Origin: Deltaproteobacteria bacterium
Lineage (GTDB): Bacteria > Desulfobacterota > Desulfobulbia > Desulfobulbales > Desulfurivibrionaceae
Length of the DNA: 64,000 nucleotides
Assembly (NCBI GenBank): GCA_021802645.1
Contig: JAJZRO010000002.1
Location: forward strand, 4,257 to 68,256
Direction: 5' to 3'
Positions 48,016-56,459 of this stretch are shown one piece after another. The position numbers were made by a program, and so were the translations under genes. The notes beneath the pieces were generated by a model. That model saw only the letters and a list, made by a program, of their open reading frames with translations. It made no database searches and had not been told where the DNA came from. Each line of letters opens with the position of its first letter. Position 1 is the stretch's first letter.

Positions 48016-48855
48016 ATGGAAATCGTGTTAGCCAAACATGCCGGCTTCTGCATGGGCGTGCGCCGGGCCGTGGAAACGACCATGGAACTGGTCGAGAAGG
48101 GCGAGGGGCCCATTGCCACCTTTGGCCCGTTGATCCACAACCCCCAGGTCTTGCAGCAACTGGAACGCCAGGGGGTGCGGGTGTTGCAGGATATTCCGGA
48201 CAAGGCCTCCGGCATCGTGGTGATCCGGGCGCACGGGGTGCCGCCGGAGCAGAAGGCGCGGTTGGAGGCATCCGGCGCCACGGTGGAGGACGCCACCTGT
48301 CCGCGGGTATTGAAAGTCCAGGCGATCATCGCCCGCTACCGCAAGGAGGGGCGTGCGACGGTCATTGTCGGCGACCGCGACCATGCCGAAGTCGTCGGCC
48401 TGATGGGCTATGCCGGGGAATCGGGACAGGTGGTGAGCACTCTCGCCGAGGCGGAGGCGCTTACGCTTGCCGGCCCCTACATCATCGTCAGCCAGACCAC
48501 CCAGGACGAAATGATGTTCGAGCAGATCACCGCTCGGATTCTCGACCGCTTTCCCCACGGCAAGGTTTTCAACACCATCTGCGATTCCACCCACAACCGG
48601 CAGGAAGAGGTGCGCGAGATGTGCGGCGAGGTGGAGGCGCTCATCGTGGTGGGCGGCAAAACCAGCGCCAACACCAAACGACTGGCCGAGATCGCCGAAG
48701 GGCTCGGGGTGCCGGTTTTTCTGGTGGAGACCGCGACGGAACTCGATACCGCGGTGTTGCGCCGCTTCGCCAAGGTCGGCATCACCGCCGGCGCCTCCAC
48801 TCCTACCTGGATCATTGAGCAGGTGATGGACCTGCTCGGCTCGCTGGCGCCCTAA
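48016..48855 (+). CDS. ispH: 4-hydroxy-3-methylbut-2-enyl diphosphate reductase
   Basis: 279 aa, the standard length. The three cysteines binding the [4Fe-4S] cluster are C12 (AGFCMGVRRAV), C95 (DATCPRVLKV) and C189 (FNTICDSTHNRQ). HNPQVLQQL, RAHGVPPE and SQTTQDEMMF are also conserved, as is the acid-base Glu near the second half. It makes IPP and DMAPP in the last MEP step. No clear ribosome binding site precedes the ATG at 48016; the conserved IVLAKHAGFC start fixes it. ftsY follows 40 bases later and may share the transcript. Confidence 0.96.
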   Translation: MEIVLAKHAGFCMGVRRAVETTMELVEKGEGPIATFGPLIHNPQVLQQLERQGVRVLQDIPDKASGIVVIRAHGVPPEQKARLEASGATVEDATCPRVLKVQAIIARYRKEGRATVIVGDRDHAEVVGLMGYAGESGQVVSTLAEAEALTLAGPYIIVSQTTQDEMMFEQITARILDRFPHGKVFNTICDSTHNRQEEVREMCGEVEALIVVGGKTSANTKRLAEIAEGLGVPVFLVETATELDTAVLRRFAKVGITAGASTPTWIIEQVMDLLGSLAP

Positions 48856-48895
48856 CCGCAAGGCCGGCGGCGCCCAACCAACCGTGTGACGGAAC

Positions 48896-49948
48896 ATGCT
48901 GAACTGGTTCAAGAAAAAACTGAGTGGCGAGACTCCGGCCCCGGCGGCAAGCACCGCCGTTGCGCCTGAAACGGCCAGTGCCGCCGCCAGCACCCCGGCG
49001 CCGCCGGAAAAGGGCTCCCTCTTCCAGCGCCTGCGCGAGCGGCTCGGCAAGACCAGGGACGCCCTGGTCAGCCGGGTGGATACCCTTTTCCTCGGCCGCA
49101 AGGTGATCGACGACGAATTACTCGACGAGCTGGAGGAGATCCTCATCACTGCCGATCTCGGCGCCGCCACGGTGCTTGATCTGCTCACAAAGACCCGCGA
49201 GCAGATCAAGCGCGATCAGCTGCGCGATCCGCAGGCCCTGAAGGCGGTGCTTAAGCAGCTCATCCAGGGCTACCTGGCGCAAGCCGAGCAGGGGGCGACC
49301 CTGGCCATGCCCGAGTCCGGCCCCTTTGTCATCATGGTGCTGGGGGTCAACGGGGTGGGCAAGACCACCACCATCGGCAAGCTCGCCTACAAGTTCAAGC
49401 AGGCCGGCCAGCGGGTGTTGCTGGTGGCGGCGGACACCTTTCGGGCCGCGGCCATCGAGCAGTTGCAGGTGTGGGGCGAGCGCATCGGAGTCGAGGTGGT
49501 GGCCCAGCAGCAGGGCGCCGACCCCTCCTCGGTGATTTACGACGCTCTCGACTATGCCCGGCCGCGCCAGTTCGACGTGATCATCATCGACACCGCCGGC
49601 CGCCTCCATACCAAGGTGAACCTCATGGAGGAGTTGAAGAAGATCAAGCGGGTGATGGCCAAGCAGTTGCCCGGCGCGCCCCACGAGACCATGCTGGTGC
49701 TCGACGCCACCACTGGCCAGAACGGCATCAGCCAGGCCCGTCAGTTCAACGAGGCGGTGGAGATCACCGGGCTCACGCTCACCAAGCTCGACGGCACCGC
49801 CAAGGGCGGCATCGTGGTGAACATTTGCCGGGAGTTCAAGATTCCCATCCGCTTCATCGGCATCGGCGAGCAGATGGAGGATCTGCGCGACTTCGACCCG
49901 GCCCAGTTCGTCGAGGCCCTGTTCGGCAACAACGGCGGCGCCGCATGA
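48896..49948 (+). CDS. ftsY: signal recognition particle receptor FtsY
   Basis: 350 aa. An amphipathic N-terminus ([11 protein letters not shown]) and an Ala/Pro-rich linker (about 18-40) precede the NG domain. The GTPase motifs are [15 protein letters not shown] (G1), [23 protein letters not shown] and [10 protein letters not shown]. The N-terminal acidic domain of E. coli FtsY is missing, as in many bacteria. It docks the SRP-ribosome complex at the membrane. It overlaps the next gene by four bases (ATGA). Confidence 0.96.
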   Translation: MLNWFKKKLSGETPAPAASTAVAPETASAAASTPAPPEKGSLFQRLRERLGKTRDALVSRVDTLFLGRKVIDDELLDELEEILITADLGAATVLDLLTKTREQIKRDQLRDPQALKAVLKQLIQGYLAQAEQGATLAMPESGPFVIMVLGVNGVGKTTTIGKLAYKFKQAGQRVLLVAADTFRAAAIEQLQVWGERIGVEVVAQQQGADPSSVIYDALDYARPRQFDVIIIDTAGRLHTKVNLMEELKKIKRVMAKQLPGAPHETMLVLDATTGQNGISQARQFNEAVEITGLTLTKLDGTAKGGIVVNICREFKIPIRFIGIGEQMEDLRDFDPAQFVEALFGNNGGAA

Positions 49949-50772
49949 TCGTCTATCGTCGCCAGGGGTCTTCGGGCTGTGGCGGTTGCCTCCTCATCGG
50001 GGCTCTGATTCTGCTCGCCATGGGCGGGGCGCCGCTGTTGCTCAATGTCATGGGCTTCCTGCTCGCCTCGGGTCTCTTCACCATCCTGGCGCTCATCGCC
50101 ATCTTCCGCTTTTTCATCTACTATGCCCGCCGCCAGGCAAAGCTCTATGAGCGGAGCCAGACCGAGAGCCACAACCTCTTCGTCTTCCTGCTGGTGCGGA
50201 TCCTGGTGCGCATCGCCCAGCTCGACGGCACCATCACCAAGGCGGAAATCGGGACCATCACCAATTTTTTCCGGAGCCATTTGCGCTACACCCAGAGTCA
50301 GCTCTACTGGGTGAAGGACCTCATCAACGAGGCCACCACCGCCACCGAACCCCTGGAAGGTCTGCTGGCCGAGTTCAAGAGCCGGTTTGCCTATGAGCCG
50401 CGGTTGATCCTGCTGGAACTCGTCTATCAGGTGCTGTTCACCAACGAACGGGTGCGTGACGAAGAACTGGCGGTGCTCCAGCGCATTGCCGACTATCTCG
50501 ACATCGCCCCCTACGACCACCAGACGATTCGCGCCAGGTACATGGCCCGTTCCCGTGAAGGGGCGGCCCGCGAAGAACGCTACTACGAAATCCTGGGGCT
50601 CTCTCCCGGCGCCACCTTTGAAGAGATCAAAGCGGCCTATCGCAAGCTCAGCATGCAATACCATCCGGACAAGGTGAACCACCTGGGCGAGGAGTTCCGA
50701 CGGGTGGCGGAGGAGAAGATGAAGGAACTGAACGAGGCGTACCAGTTCCTCAAGAAGAAGTTCGGCCAGTAG
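49945..50772 (+). CDS. membrane-anchored J-domain protein, DjlA-like
   Basis: 275 aa. Two hydrophobic segments lie at about residues 14-30 and 33-56. A TerB-like helical domain follows (about 80-185), with [20 protein letters not shown] and [20 protein letters not shown]. The C-terminal J domain (about 210-275) has the HPD motif in [17 protein letters not shown]. It would stimulate DnaK at the inner membrane. This is the domain order of DjlA. The four-base overlap with ftsY suggests linked synthesis of membrane targeting and chaperone functions. Confidence 0.9.
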   Translation: MIVYRRQGSSGCGGCLLIGALILLAMGGAPLLLNVMGFLLASGLFTILALIAIFRFFIYYARRQAKLYERSQTESHNLFVFLLVRILVRIAQLDGTITKAEIGTITNFFRSHLRYTQSQLYWVKDLINEATTATEPLEGLLAEFKSRFAYEPRLILLELVYQVLFTNERVRDEELAVLQRIADYLDIAPYDHQTIRARYMARSREGAAREERYYEILGLSPGATFEEIKAAYRKLSMQYHPDKVNHLGEEFRRVAEEKMKELNEAYQFLKKKFGQ

Positions 50773-50774
50773 CC

Positions 50775-50969
50775 TCAGCCGCTGACCGACTTGTCGAAAT
50801 TTTTTTCCAGAAAGGTGCATTCCGCCGGCGAGAGGTCGAAACGGATCTGCGCCTCCTCGATGATTTGCCGCCGCGATCTGTGCGGGTGCTGCTGCACCGT
50901 TTCGCTGAGCCAGCGGATAGCCCGTTTCATCTTGTCGCCCGGAGACTGGACCGGGTTGATATCGTCCAT
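50775..50969 (-). CDS. small conserved helical protein, unknown function
   Basis: 64 aa, probably all helical: MKRAIRWLSETVQQHPHRSR, then QIIEEAQIRFDLSPAECTFL. No cysteines, signal or membrane segment. AGGAGG stands six bases before the ATG, so it is translated. It converges with the J-domain gene with only two bases between the stops. I do not recognise a family; the helices look like those of small regulatory or ribosome-associated proteins. Confidence 0.7.
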   Translation of the reverse strand: MDDINPVQSPGDKMKRAIRWLSETVQQHPHRSRRQIIEEAQIRFDLSPAECTFLEKNFDKSVSG

Positions 50970-50985
50970 GCGTTCCTCCTGAAGG

Positions 50986-51185
50986 GTTTTCTTTGTTCAT
51001 TTTCTTTGCGTGCCCAAAGAAAACGAACCAAAAGAAAGGGCCCCGATCACTGGTCCGCCTGCGGCGGATGCCCTGCGCTCCTCGATCAGACCGGGCGCTG
51101 CGGAACTCGGGCTGACGCCCTCAGACAGTCCTCGCGCTTATCCAGCCTGCTCTCTGGTGCTCGGCTGCGTGAAACGGGACTCAAA
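50986..51185. repeat. interspersed intergenic repeat with long terminal hairpin
   Basis: The element begins with a nearly perfect hairpin (arms about 50986-51008 and 51015-51038, loop CGTGCC; the arms contain TTTTCTTTG and CAAAGAAAA). It continues with GC-rich text that resembles an interspersed repeat I recall from many proteobacterial genomes, with phrases such as CTCGGGCTGACGCCCTCA and AGTCCTCGCGC. The frames it contains look non-coding. Other copies are not seen in this window. Confidence 0.5.
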
Positions 51186-51220
51186 AAAATACACCGCTGA
51201 AAGAACCCCTCTAATGGCAC

Positions 51221-53416
51221 CTAAACCTTGCGGACGATGACGCCGCCCAACGGCGGCACGCAGATCCGGATGTGGCAGGGCGCCTCGCCAAAGGGTTCGG
51301 CCACCGCCTCTTTGATGTCCGGGTTGCTCACCCCGCTGCCGCCGAATTCCGTCGCATCGGTGCAGAAGAGCTGTTCGTAGCGTCCCGGTTCCGGCACCCC
51401 TAGGGGATAGTCATGGAGCACCTGCGGCGTGAAGTTCAGGAGGCAGACGACCATCTCGCCCTGTCTTTTGCCGATGCGGGCAAAGGCGATGACGCTGTTG
51501 TCCACATCCTTGAAATCCATCCACCGGAAGCCCTCGTGGGAAAAATCGATTTCCCACAGGGCCGGGGTTTGGCGATAGAGCTGGTTCAGGGCGCGGACGA
51601 AACGGTGCACTCCCTGATGGAAGGGACCCTGTTCCAGGAGGTGCCAGTCGAGGCTCACCTTGCAGTACCACTCGGAAAACTGGCCGAACTCGCCGCCCAT
51701 GAAGAGCAGCTTCTTGCCCGGATGGGTCCAGAGGAAGAAGAGCAACAGACGCAGGTTGGCGAACTTCTGCCAGGGGTCGCCCGGCATCTTCTCGAGCAGC
51801 GAACGCTTGCCGTGCACCACCTCGTCGTGCGAAAGGGGCAGGATGAAATTCTCGCTGAAGGCATAGAGCAGCGAGAAGGTGAGCGCGCTGTGGTGGTACT
51901 TGCGGAAGAGCGGCTCCTTGCTGAAGTAGCCCAGGGTGTCGTTCATCCAGCCCATGTTCCACTTGAAGCCGAAGCCCAGGCCTCCCCAGTTCGCCGGCTT
52001 CGATACCCCGAAGAAGCTGGTCGATTCCTCGGCCACCATGATGGCGCTTGGATACTGGCCATAGACTATGGTGTTGAGGTGGCGGAGGAAGTCGATGGCC
52101 TCGATGTTTTCCTTGCCGCCGTATGGGTTGGGGACCCACTCGCCTTCCCGCCGGGCATAGTCGAGGTAGAGCATGGAGGCGACCGCATCGACCCGCAGGC
52201 CGTCGATGTGGTACTTGTCGAGCCAGAAGAGCGCGTTGGCGAGGAGGAAGTTGCTTACCTCCTTGCGGCCGTAGTTGAAGATCAGGGTGCCCCACTCCGG
52301 GTGCGCGCCCTGGCGCGGGTCCTCATGCTCGTAAAGGGCGGTACCGTCAAAGCGGCAGAGGGCGTGACCGTCGGTGGGAAAATGGGAGGGCACCCAGTCG
52401 AGAATGACGCCGATGCCGTGCTGGTGGCAGGTATCGACCAGGGACATGAACTCCTGCGGGGTGCCGTAGCGGCTGGTCACCGCATAGTAGCCGGTGACCT
52501 GGTAACCCCAGGACTCGTCGAGCGGGTGTTCCATGACCGGCATGAGTTCGAGGTGGGTAAACCCCATCTCCTTGACGTAGGGCACCAGGGTATCGGCGAT
52601 TTCGCGGTAGGTGAGGAAGCGCGAAGGATCGCCGGGGTCGCGGCGCCAGGAGCCGAGGTGTACTTCGTAGATCGCCATGGGCTGTTCGTGCACCGGCCGG
52701 TTGCCCCGGTTGGCCAGCCAGTCGCCGTCATGCCAGTGGTAGGTGTCGATGTCGCAGATCAGCGAGGCGCTTTTGGGCCGCAATTCGGCATAGAACTGGA
52801 AGGGGTCGGCCTTCTCGATGATGGCGCCTTCCTGCGAGCGGATCTCGAACTTGTACGGTTCACCCGGACCAACGCCGGGAATGAAGAGTTCCCACACCCC
52901 GGAGGAACCGAGCACCCGCATCTGGTGGACGCGGCCGTCCCAATAATTGAAGTTGCCGAGCACGCTGACCCGCCGGGCGCTGGGCGCCCAGACCCGGAAG
53001 ATGGTGCCGTCGATGCCGTCGATTTTCGTGACGTGGGCGCCCAATTTCTCATAGAGCCGGTAGTGGGTGCCGTTGTTGAAGAGATACTGGTCATAGTCGG
53101 AGAGCTGCGGCAGAAAGCAGTAGGGGTCGCGAAAGCGGTGCGTGGTGCCGTCGTAGAAGGTGGCCTCGTATTCGTAGGCAAAAGGCTCGGTACGGTTGGG
53201 AAGGACGAGCTCGAAGAGTCCTTCCTCCCGGGTCCGGTACATCTCGCGGCGTTCGTCGTCGCTAATCAGGAACACCGCCGTAGCGTGGGGTTGGAAGGTG
53301 CGGATTACCGCGGCCGGCGGCTGATGATCCAAAAGGTGAAAGCCCAGGACCCCGAAGGGGTCATAGTGGTCCGAGTGGACGATCCGGTCGATTTCGCGCA
53401 GCAGTTCCAGGGACAT
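51221..53416 (-). CDS. glgB: 1,4-alpha-glucan branching enzyme
   Basis: 731 aa, the length of the two-module bacterial GlgB. N-terminal CBM48-type domains (about 1-225) include HSDHYDPFGVLG and RVWAPSARRVSVLGNFNYWDGR. The GH13 barrel has GVILDWVPSHFP, the nucleophile in GLRVDAVASMLYLDYAR, the acid/base Glu in IMVAEEST and LPLSHDEVVHG. It makes alpha-1,6 branches in glycogen. Only glgP of the other glycogen genes is in the window, 24 kb away. The start ATG has a weak GAGA site. The 152 bases to yqgE hold no other gene. Confidence 0.96.
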   Translation of the reverse strand: MSLELLREIDRIVHSDHYDPFGVLGFHLLDHQPPAAVIRTFQPHATAVFLISDDERREMYRTREEGLFELVLPNRTEPFAYEYEATFYDGTTHRFRDPYCFLPQLSDYDQYLFNNGTHYRLYEKLGAHVTKIDGIDGTIFRVWAPSARRVSVLGNFNYWDGRVHQMRVLGSSGVWELFIPGVGPGEPYKFEIRSQEGAIIEKADPFQFYAELRPKSASLICDIDTYHWHDGDWLANRGNRPVHEQPMAIYEVHLGSWRRDPGDPSRFLTYREIADTLVPYVKEMGFTHLELMPVMEHPLDESWGYQVTGYYAVTSRYGTPQEFMSLVDTCHQHGIGVILDWVPSHFPTDGHALCRFDGTALYEHEDPRQGAHPEWGTLIFNYGRKEVSNFLLANALFWLDKYHIDGLRVDAVASMLYLDYARREGEWVPNPYGGKENIEAIDFLRHLNTIVYGQYPSAIMVAEESTSFFGVSKPANWGGLGFGFKWNMGWMNDTLGYFSKEPLFRKYHHSALTFSLLYAFSENFILPLSHDEVVHGKRSLLEKMPGDPWQKFANLRLLLFFLWTHPGKKLLFMGGEFGQFSEWYCKVSLDWHLLEQGPFHQGVHRFVRALNQLYRQTPALWEIDFSHEGFRWMDFKDVDNSVIAFARIGKRQGEMVVCLLNFTPQVLHDYPLGVPEPGRYEQLFCTDATEFGGSGVSNPDIKEAVAEPFGEAPCHIRICVPPLGGVIVRKV

Positions 53417-53568
53417 GGTATCTCTCGCAGGGTGACGATTCGTTGTCGGGTTATTGTAGCACATCTTCGCGCGGGTGGTGGGCGTTTTTCCGGCCGCCCG
53501 TTTCCTGCCTCGTTGCCGGTGCGGGCCGTGGCTTGCGCGATCCGTCCCGCGGTGGTAGAGTGATCGCC

Positions 53569-54120
53569 ATGGAAAGCCTGCAAGGGTACTTTCTCCTCGC
53601 CACGCCCCACATGCCGGACCCGCGCTTTGCGGAAACCGTGGTCTATCTCTGTGCCCACAATGCGGAGGGGGCCATGGGGCTCATCGTCAACCAACCCCTG
53701 TCGGACCTCAGCCTGGCCGATCTCTTTCGGGAGGCCGGGGCGGCGCTGCCGAACCGGACGCTGCCGCCGCTCTATCTCGGTGGTCCGGTGGAGGAGGAGC
53801 ATGCCTTTTTCCTCTATTCGGCCGACTACCACCTCGATCCCAGCCTCACCATCGCCCCTTCCGTGTGTCTGACCCGCGATCCCCGCATCCTCCACGATCT
53901 GGCCGCCGGCCGCGGCCCGCGCCATTTTCTGCCCGCCCTCGGCTATGCCGGCTGGGGAGCGGGACAATTGGAGGCGGAGCTGGCGGTGGAGGGCTGGCTG
54001 GCCCTGCCCGGCTGCGAGCAGATCATCTTCCACACCCCGGACGAACACAAATGGCACCGGGCCGCCCAGGCCCACGGCATCGACATCACCCTCTTCGGCG
54101 ACGTGGTCGGTTCCGCCTGA
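53569..54120 (+). CDS. YqgE/AlgH family protein
   Basis: 183 aa. The family core is clear: GYFLLATPHMPDPRFAETVV, YLCAHNAEGAMGLIVNQPL, then LYLGGPVEEEHAFFLYS, and the ALGYAGWGAGQLEAEL signature at about 120-135. The fold is a cradle without a known enzymatic site. Roles in gene regulation were suggested in Pseudomonas (AlgH), but nothing in the sequence shows this. It is divergent from glgB and 76 bases upstream of speB. The ATG at 53569 has no strong site. Confidence 0.9.
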   Translation: MESLQGYFLLATPHMPDPRFAETVVYLCAHNAEGAMGLIVNQPLSDLSLADLFREAGAALPNRTLPPLYLGGPVEEEHAFFLYSADYHLDPSLTIAPSVCLTRDPRILHDLAAGRGPRHFLPALGYAGWGAGQLEAELAVEGWLALPGCEQIIFHTPDEHKWHRAAQAHGIDITLFGDVVGSA

Positions 54121-54156
54121 ATCATTTTTTTACCTCCTTCGGCAACCATTCTTTGC

Positions 54157-54185
54157 TTGGCCAACTGCCCGGAACAGGGTATAGA
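54157..54185 (+). promoter_or_regulatory. possible sigma70 promoter for speB-ykgJ-rlmH
   Basis: TTGGCC (54157-54162), 17-base spacer, TATAGA (54180-54185). It starts the transcript about five bases before the first speB ATG, so the second ATG at 54209 might be used. Confidence 0.35.
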
Positions 54186-54196
54186 ATGGCTCCATC

Positions 54197-55096
54197 ATGA
54201 AGGAAGCCATGCATGCGTATCCGTCTTTTCTTGCCGAGGAGGCCGAGGTCGGCGTCACCCCGCGGGTCTCGATTCTCTCGGCGCCGCTGGCCGCCACGGT
54301 AAGCTGGGGAGCCGGCACCGACCAGGGCCCCCGCGCCATCCTCGAGGCCTCGCCGGCCTTGGAGGTCTTCGACGACGAACTGCTTCAGGAAACGATATGG
54401 GCTGGGATTGAAACCCTGGCGCCGCTTGATTTTGCGGGCTGTTCGCTGGAGGCGGTGAGCGAGCGCATCTGCCAGGCGGTGGGCGAGGCCCTGGCCCGCG
54501 ACCGCTTCCCGGTGCTGCTCGGTGGCGAACACAGCGTCACCACCGGCGCGGTGGCAGCCCTGCTCCGCCACCATCCCGACCTCCATGTGGTGCAGATCGA
54601 CGCCCATCTCGACCTGCGCGACAGCTATGAAGACACCCTCCTGAGCCACGCCGCGGTCATGCGGCGGCTCGATGATCTGGCTGTTCCCTTCACCCAGGTC
54701 GGCATCCGTTCCTTTTCCCAGGAAGAGTGGCTGCTGGTGCGGGAGCGCGGTTGGCAGCCTTTTTTCATGCATCGCATCAAGGCGGAGGCGGATTGGATCG
54801 CGCAGATCGTGGCGGAAATCAAGGGCCCGGTCTATCTGACCGTGGACGTGGATGGTCTCGATCCGGCAATCATGCCGGCCACCGGCACCCCGGAGCCGGA
54901 CGGCATGGGCTGGACCATGGCCATCGACCTGATCCGCGCCATTGTGCGCGAAAAACAGCTGGTGGGCATGGATGTGGTGGAATTCGCTCCGCGGCCCGGC
55001 GCCGAGCATGCCGCTTTTCTCGCGGCCAAGCTCATCTACCGGACCCTCGGGTATCGCTTCGCGTCATTGCTTGCCGGTCAGGGAGGACGGCCATGA
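54197..55096 (+). CDS. speB: agmatinase/ureohydrolase family protein
   Basis: 299 aa. The binuclear manganese site is present: the His in LLGGEHSVTTG, DAHLDLR, and DVDGLDPAIMP. SWGAGTDQGPRAILEAS near the start and GMDVVEFAPRPG near the end also fit SpeB. Agmatinase makes putrescine and urea from agmatine; other ureohydrolases (arginase, formiminoglutamase) are possible but the pattern is closest to SpeB. The first ATG (54197) lacks a site; the in-frame ATG at 54209 follows AAGGAAG. The gene overlaps the YkgJ gene by four bases. No speA is visible. Confidence 0.88.
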   Translation: MKEAMHAYPSFLAEEAEVGVTPRVSILSAPLAATVSWGAGTDQGPRAILEASPALEVFDDELLQETIWAGIETLAPLDFAGCSLEAVSERICQAVGEALARDRFPVLLGGEHSVTTGAVAALLRHHPDLHVVQIDAHLDLRDSYEDTLLSHAAVMRRLDDLAVPFTQVGIRSFSQEEWLLVRERGWQPFFMHRIKAEADWIAQIVAEIKGPVYLTVDVDGLDPAIMPATGTPEPDGMGWTMAIDLIRAIVREKQLVGMDVVEFAPRPGAEHAAFLAAKLIYRTLGYRFASLLAGQGGRP

Positions 55097-55485
55097 AGAA
55101 GGAACTTGCCAAGATCTTTGCCTGCCGCCAGTGCGGCCACTGTTGCCACGGCGAAACCACGGTTTCGCTCACGCCTGACGATCTCGCCCGCATGGTCGCG
55201 TACCTGCGCCTGTCGGAGGCCGAGGTGCGGCAGCGCTATCTGCGGGAGACCGACGGCGTGATCCAGATGCGGATCGTGGAGGGCCACTGCATCTTTTACA
55301 AGGAGGGCTGCACCATCCATCCCGGCAAGCCCTGGCGCTGCACCGAATGGCCGCTTCACCCGAGCATTCTCACCGATCCCAACAATTTCACGGCGATCCG
55401 CGACTCCTGCCCTGGCATCAAGCGCGACGTGAGCTACGAAGAATTCTGCCGGGTGCTGCGCAAACTCATCGAGGCGCGCAAGTAG
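55093..55485 (+). CDS. YkgJ family zinc- or iron-chelating protein
   Basis: 130 aa. The eight-cysteine pattern of the YkgJ/CxxCxxCC family is present: FACRQCGHCCHGE near residue 10, then CIFYKEGCTIHPGKPWRCTEWP and a later cysteine (DSCPG). The cysteines probably bind a zinc or Fe-S centre. Function unknown. It starts within the speB stop codon (ATGA) and rlmH starts one base after its own stop, so the three genes are co-transcribed. Confidence 0.88.
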   Translation: MKKELAKIFACRQCGHCCHGETTVSLTPDDLARMVAYLRLSEAEVRQRYLRETDGVIQMRIVEGHCIFYKEGCTIHPGKPWRCTEWPLHPSILTDPNNFTAIRDSCPGIKRDVSYEEFCRVLRKLIEARK

Positions 55486-55486
55486 G

Positions 55487-55954
55487 GTGCGCTTCGAGTT
55501 CCTCTTCTTCGGCAAGCCCAAGGCGGCCTATCTGGCGACAGGCATCGACGACTTTGTCGGTCGGCTTGGTCACTACGCCGAAATCTCCATCAAAACACTC
55601 AAGGAACAGAAGGGCAACGACCGGGAGGGTGAGCGGGTACTCGCCAAGGAAGGGGAGGAACTGCTGCGCCACATTGCCAAGGGCAGTTACGTGGTGGCGC
55701 TCGATGTGGGGGGCCGGGAATACTCCTCCGAACAACTGGCGGAGGTGATCACCCGCTGGGAAGGGCAGGGGAGCAACCAGGTTACCTTCATCATCGGCGG
55801 GCCGCTGGGTCTCGCTGCCTCAGTCCGCGAGCGGGCCGACCTGCTGCTGTCGCTTTCCCGCCTCACCTTTACCCACGACCTGGCGCGGCTGCTGCTCGTG
55901 GAGCAACTCTATCGCGCCTACACCATCAAGGCCGGAACGGGGTATCACAAATAA
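55487..55954 (+). CDS. rlmH: 23S rRNA pseudouridine-1915 N3-methyltransferase
   Basis: 155 aa, standard. The SPOUT fold of RlmH ends with the SAM knot: VTFIIGGPLGLAASVRERAD followed by LLLSLSRLTFTHDLARLLLV and EQLYRAYTIKAGTGYHK. VVALDVGGREYSSEQLA is the middle strand. It methylates pseudouridine 1915 of 23S rRNA on the 70S ribosome. The start is GTG at 55487, one base after the previous stop, with no strong site. It converges with the NifU-like gene. Confidence 0.95.
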   Translation: MRFEFLFFGKPKAAYLATGIDDFVGRLGHYAEISIKTLKEQKGNDREGERVLAKEGEELLRHIAKGSYVVALDVGGREYSSEQLAEVITRWEGQGSNQVTFIIGGPLGLAASVRERADLLLSLSRLTFTHDLARLLLVEQLYRAYTIKAGTGYHK

Positions 55955-55978
55955 ACGAGTGGCGCGGATAATCGCCGA

Positions 55979-56200
55979 TCATACCGCCACTACGGCGGTC
56001 ACTTCCGGCACCTCGCTCTTGAGGAAACGCTCGATGCCGTTCTTGACCGTGGCATCGGACATGGGGCACCCTTTGCACGCCCCGGTGAGCTGCACCTTGA
56101 CCACGCCATCGGCAGAAACATCGACCAGCACCACGTCGCCGCCGTCCTGTCGCAATGTGGGCCGCACCTTTTCCAGCGCCGCCTGCACCCTGTCGCGCAT
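55979..56200 (-). CDS. NifU C-terminal domain protein (NfuA-like iron-sulfur carrier)
   Basis: 73 aa. It is a stand-alone NifU_C (Nfu) domain: ALEKVRPTLRQDGGDVVLVD then VQLTGACKGCPMSDATVKNG, where C-x-x-C (CKGC) binds a bridged [4Fe-4S] cluster between two subunits. It carries clusters to apo-proteins. Lacking the A-type domain of NfuA, it is a short form common in anaerobes. GAGGGG lies eight bases before the ATG. Confidence 0.93.
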   Translation of the reverse strand: MRDRVQAALEKVRPTLRQDGGDVVLVDVSADGVVKVQLTGACKGCPMSDATVKNGIERFLKSEVPEVTAVVAV

Positions 56201-56298
56201 CTGAAAACCCCTCGGTAAAGGAACCGTTTTTTCGTTTCGTTCGCCCACTGTAGCACAACGCCCAGGTTCCGGCAACCGTCGCCGTCCGCGGACTTTGC

Positions 56299-56328
56299 TT
56301 GACAAGCCGGTCGCGCCTCATCCACAAT
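56299..56328 (+). promoter_or_regulatory. possible sigma70 promoter for cheV
   Basis: TTGACA (56299-56304), an 18-base spacer and CACAAT (56323-56328). It lies 130 bases before cheV, in the 259-base gap after the Nfu gene. Confidence 0.5.
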
Positions 56329-56459
56329 GAAGTCCGGCCGCGGCCATCAGGTGTCTCGGCCCCACGCGCTTTTTCTGTGCCAATTGCCGCCGGAAGAAAG
56401 TAGAATACAAAAACGTCGGGCGTTCGCCCGGCGACACCCAACCCGAAGGGGGAGCCACC

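Noticed and set aside
51010-51240. A possible 76-aa protein (MPKENEPKERAP start)
   Set aside because: It lies in the intergenic repeat, has no ribosome binding site and begins inside the hairpin arm. Frames in such repeats are usually not real genes.
51413-53563. A long open frame antisense to glgB
   Set aside because: glgB has every catalytic motif; the antisense frame has only compositional bias.
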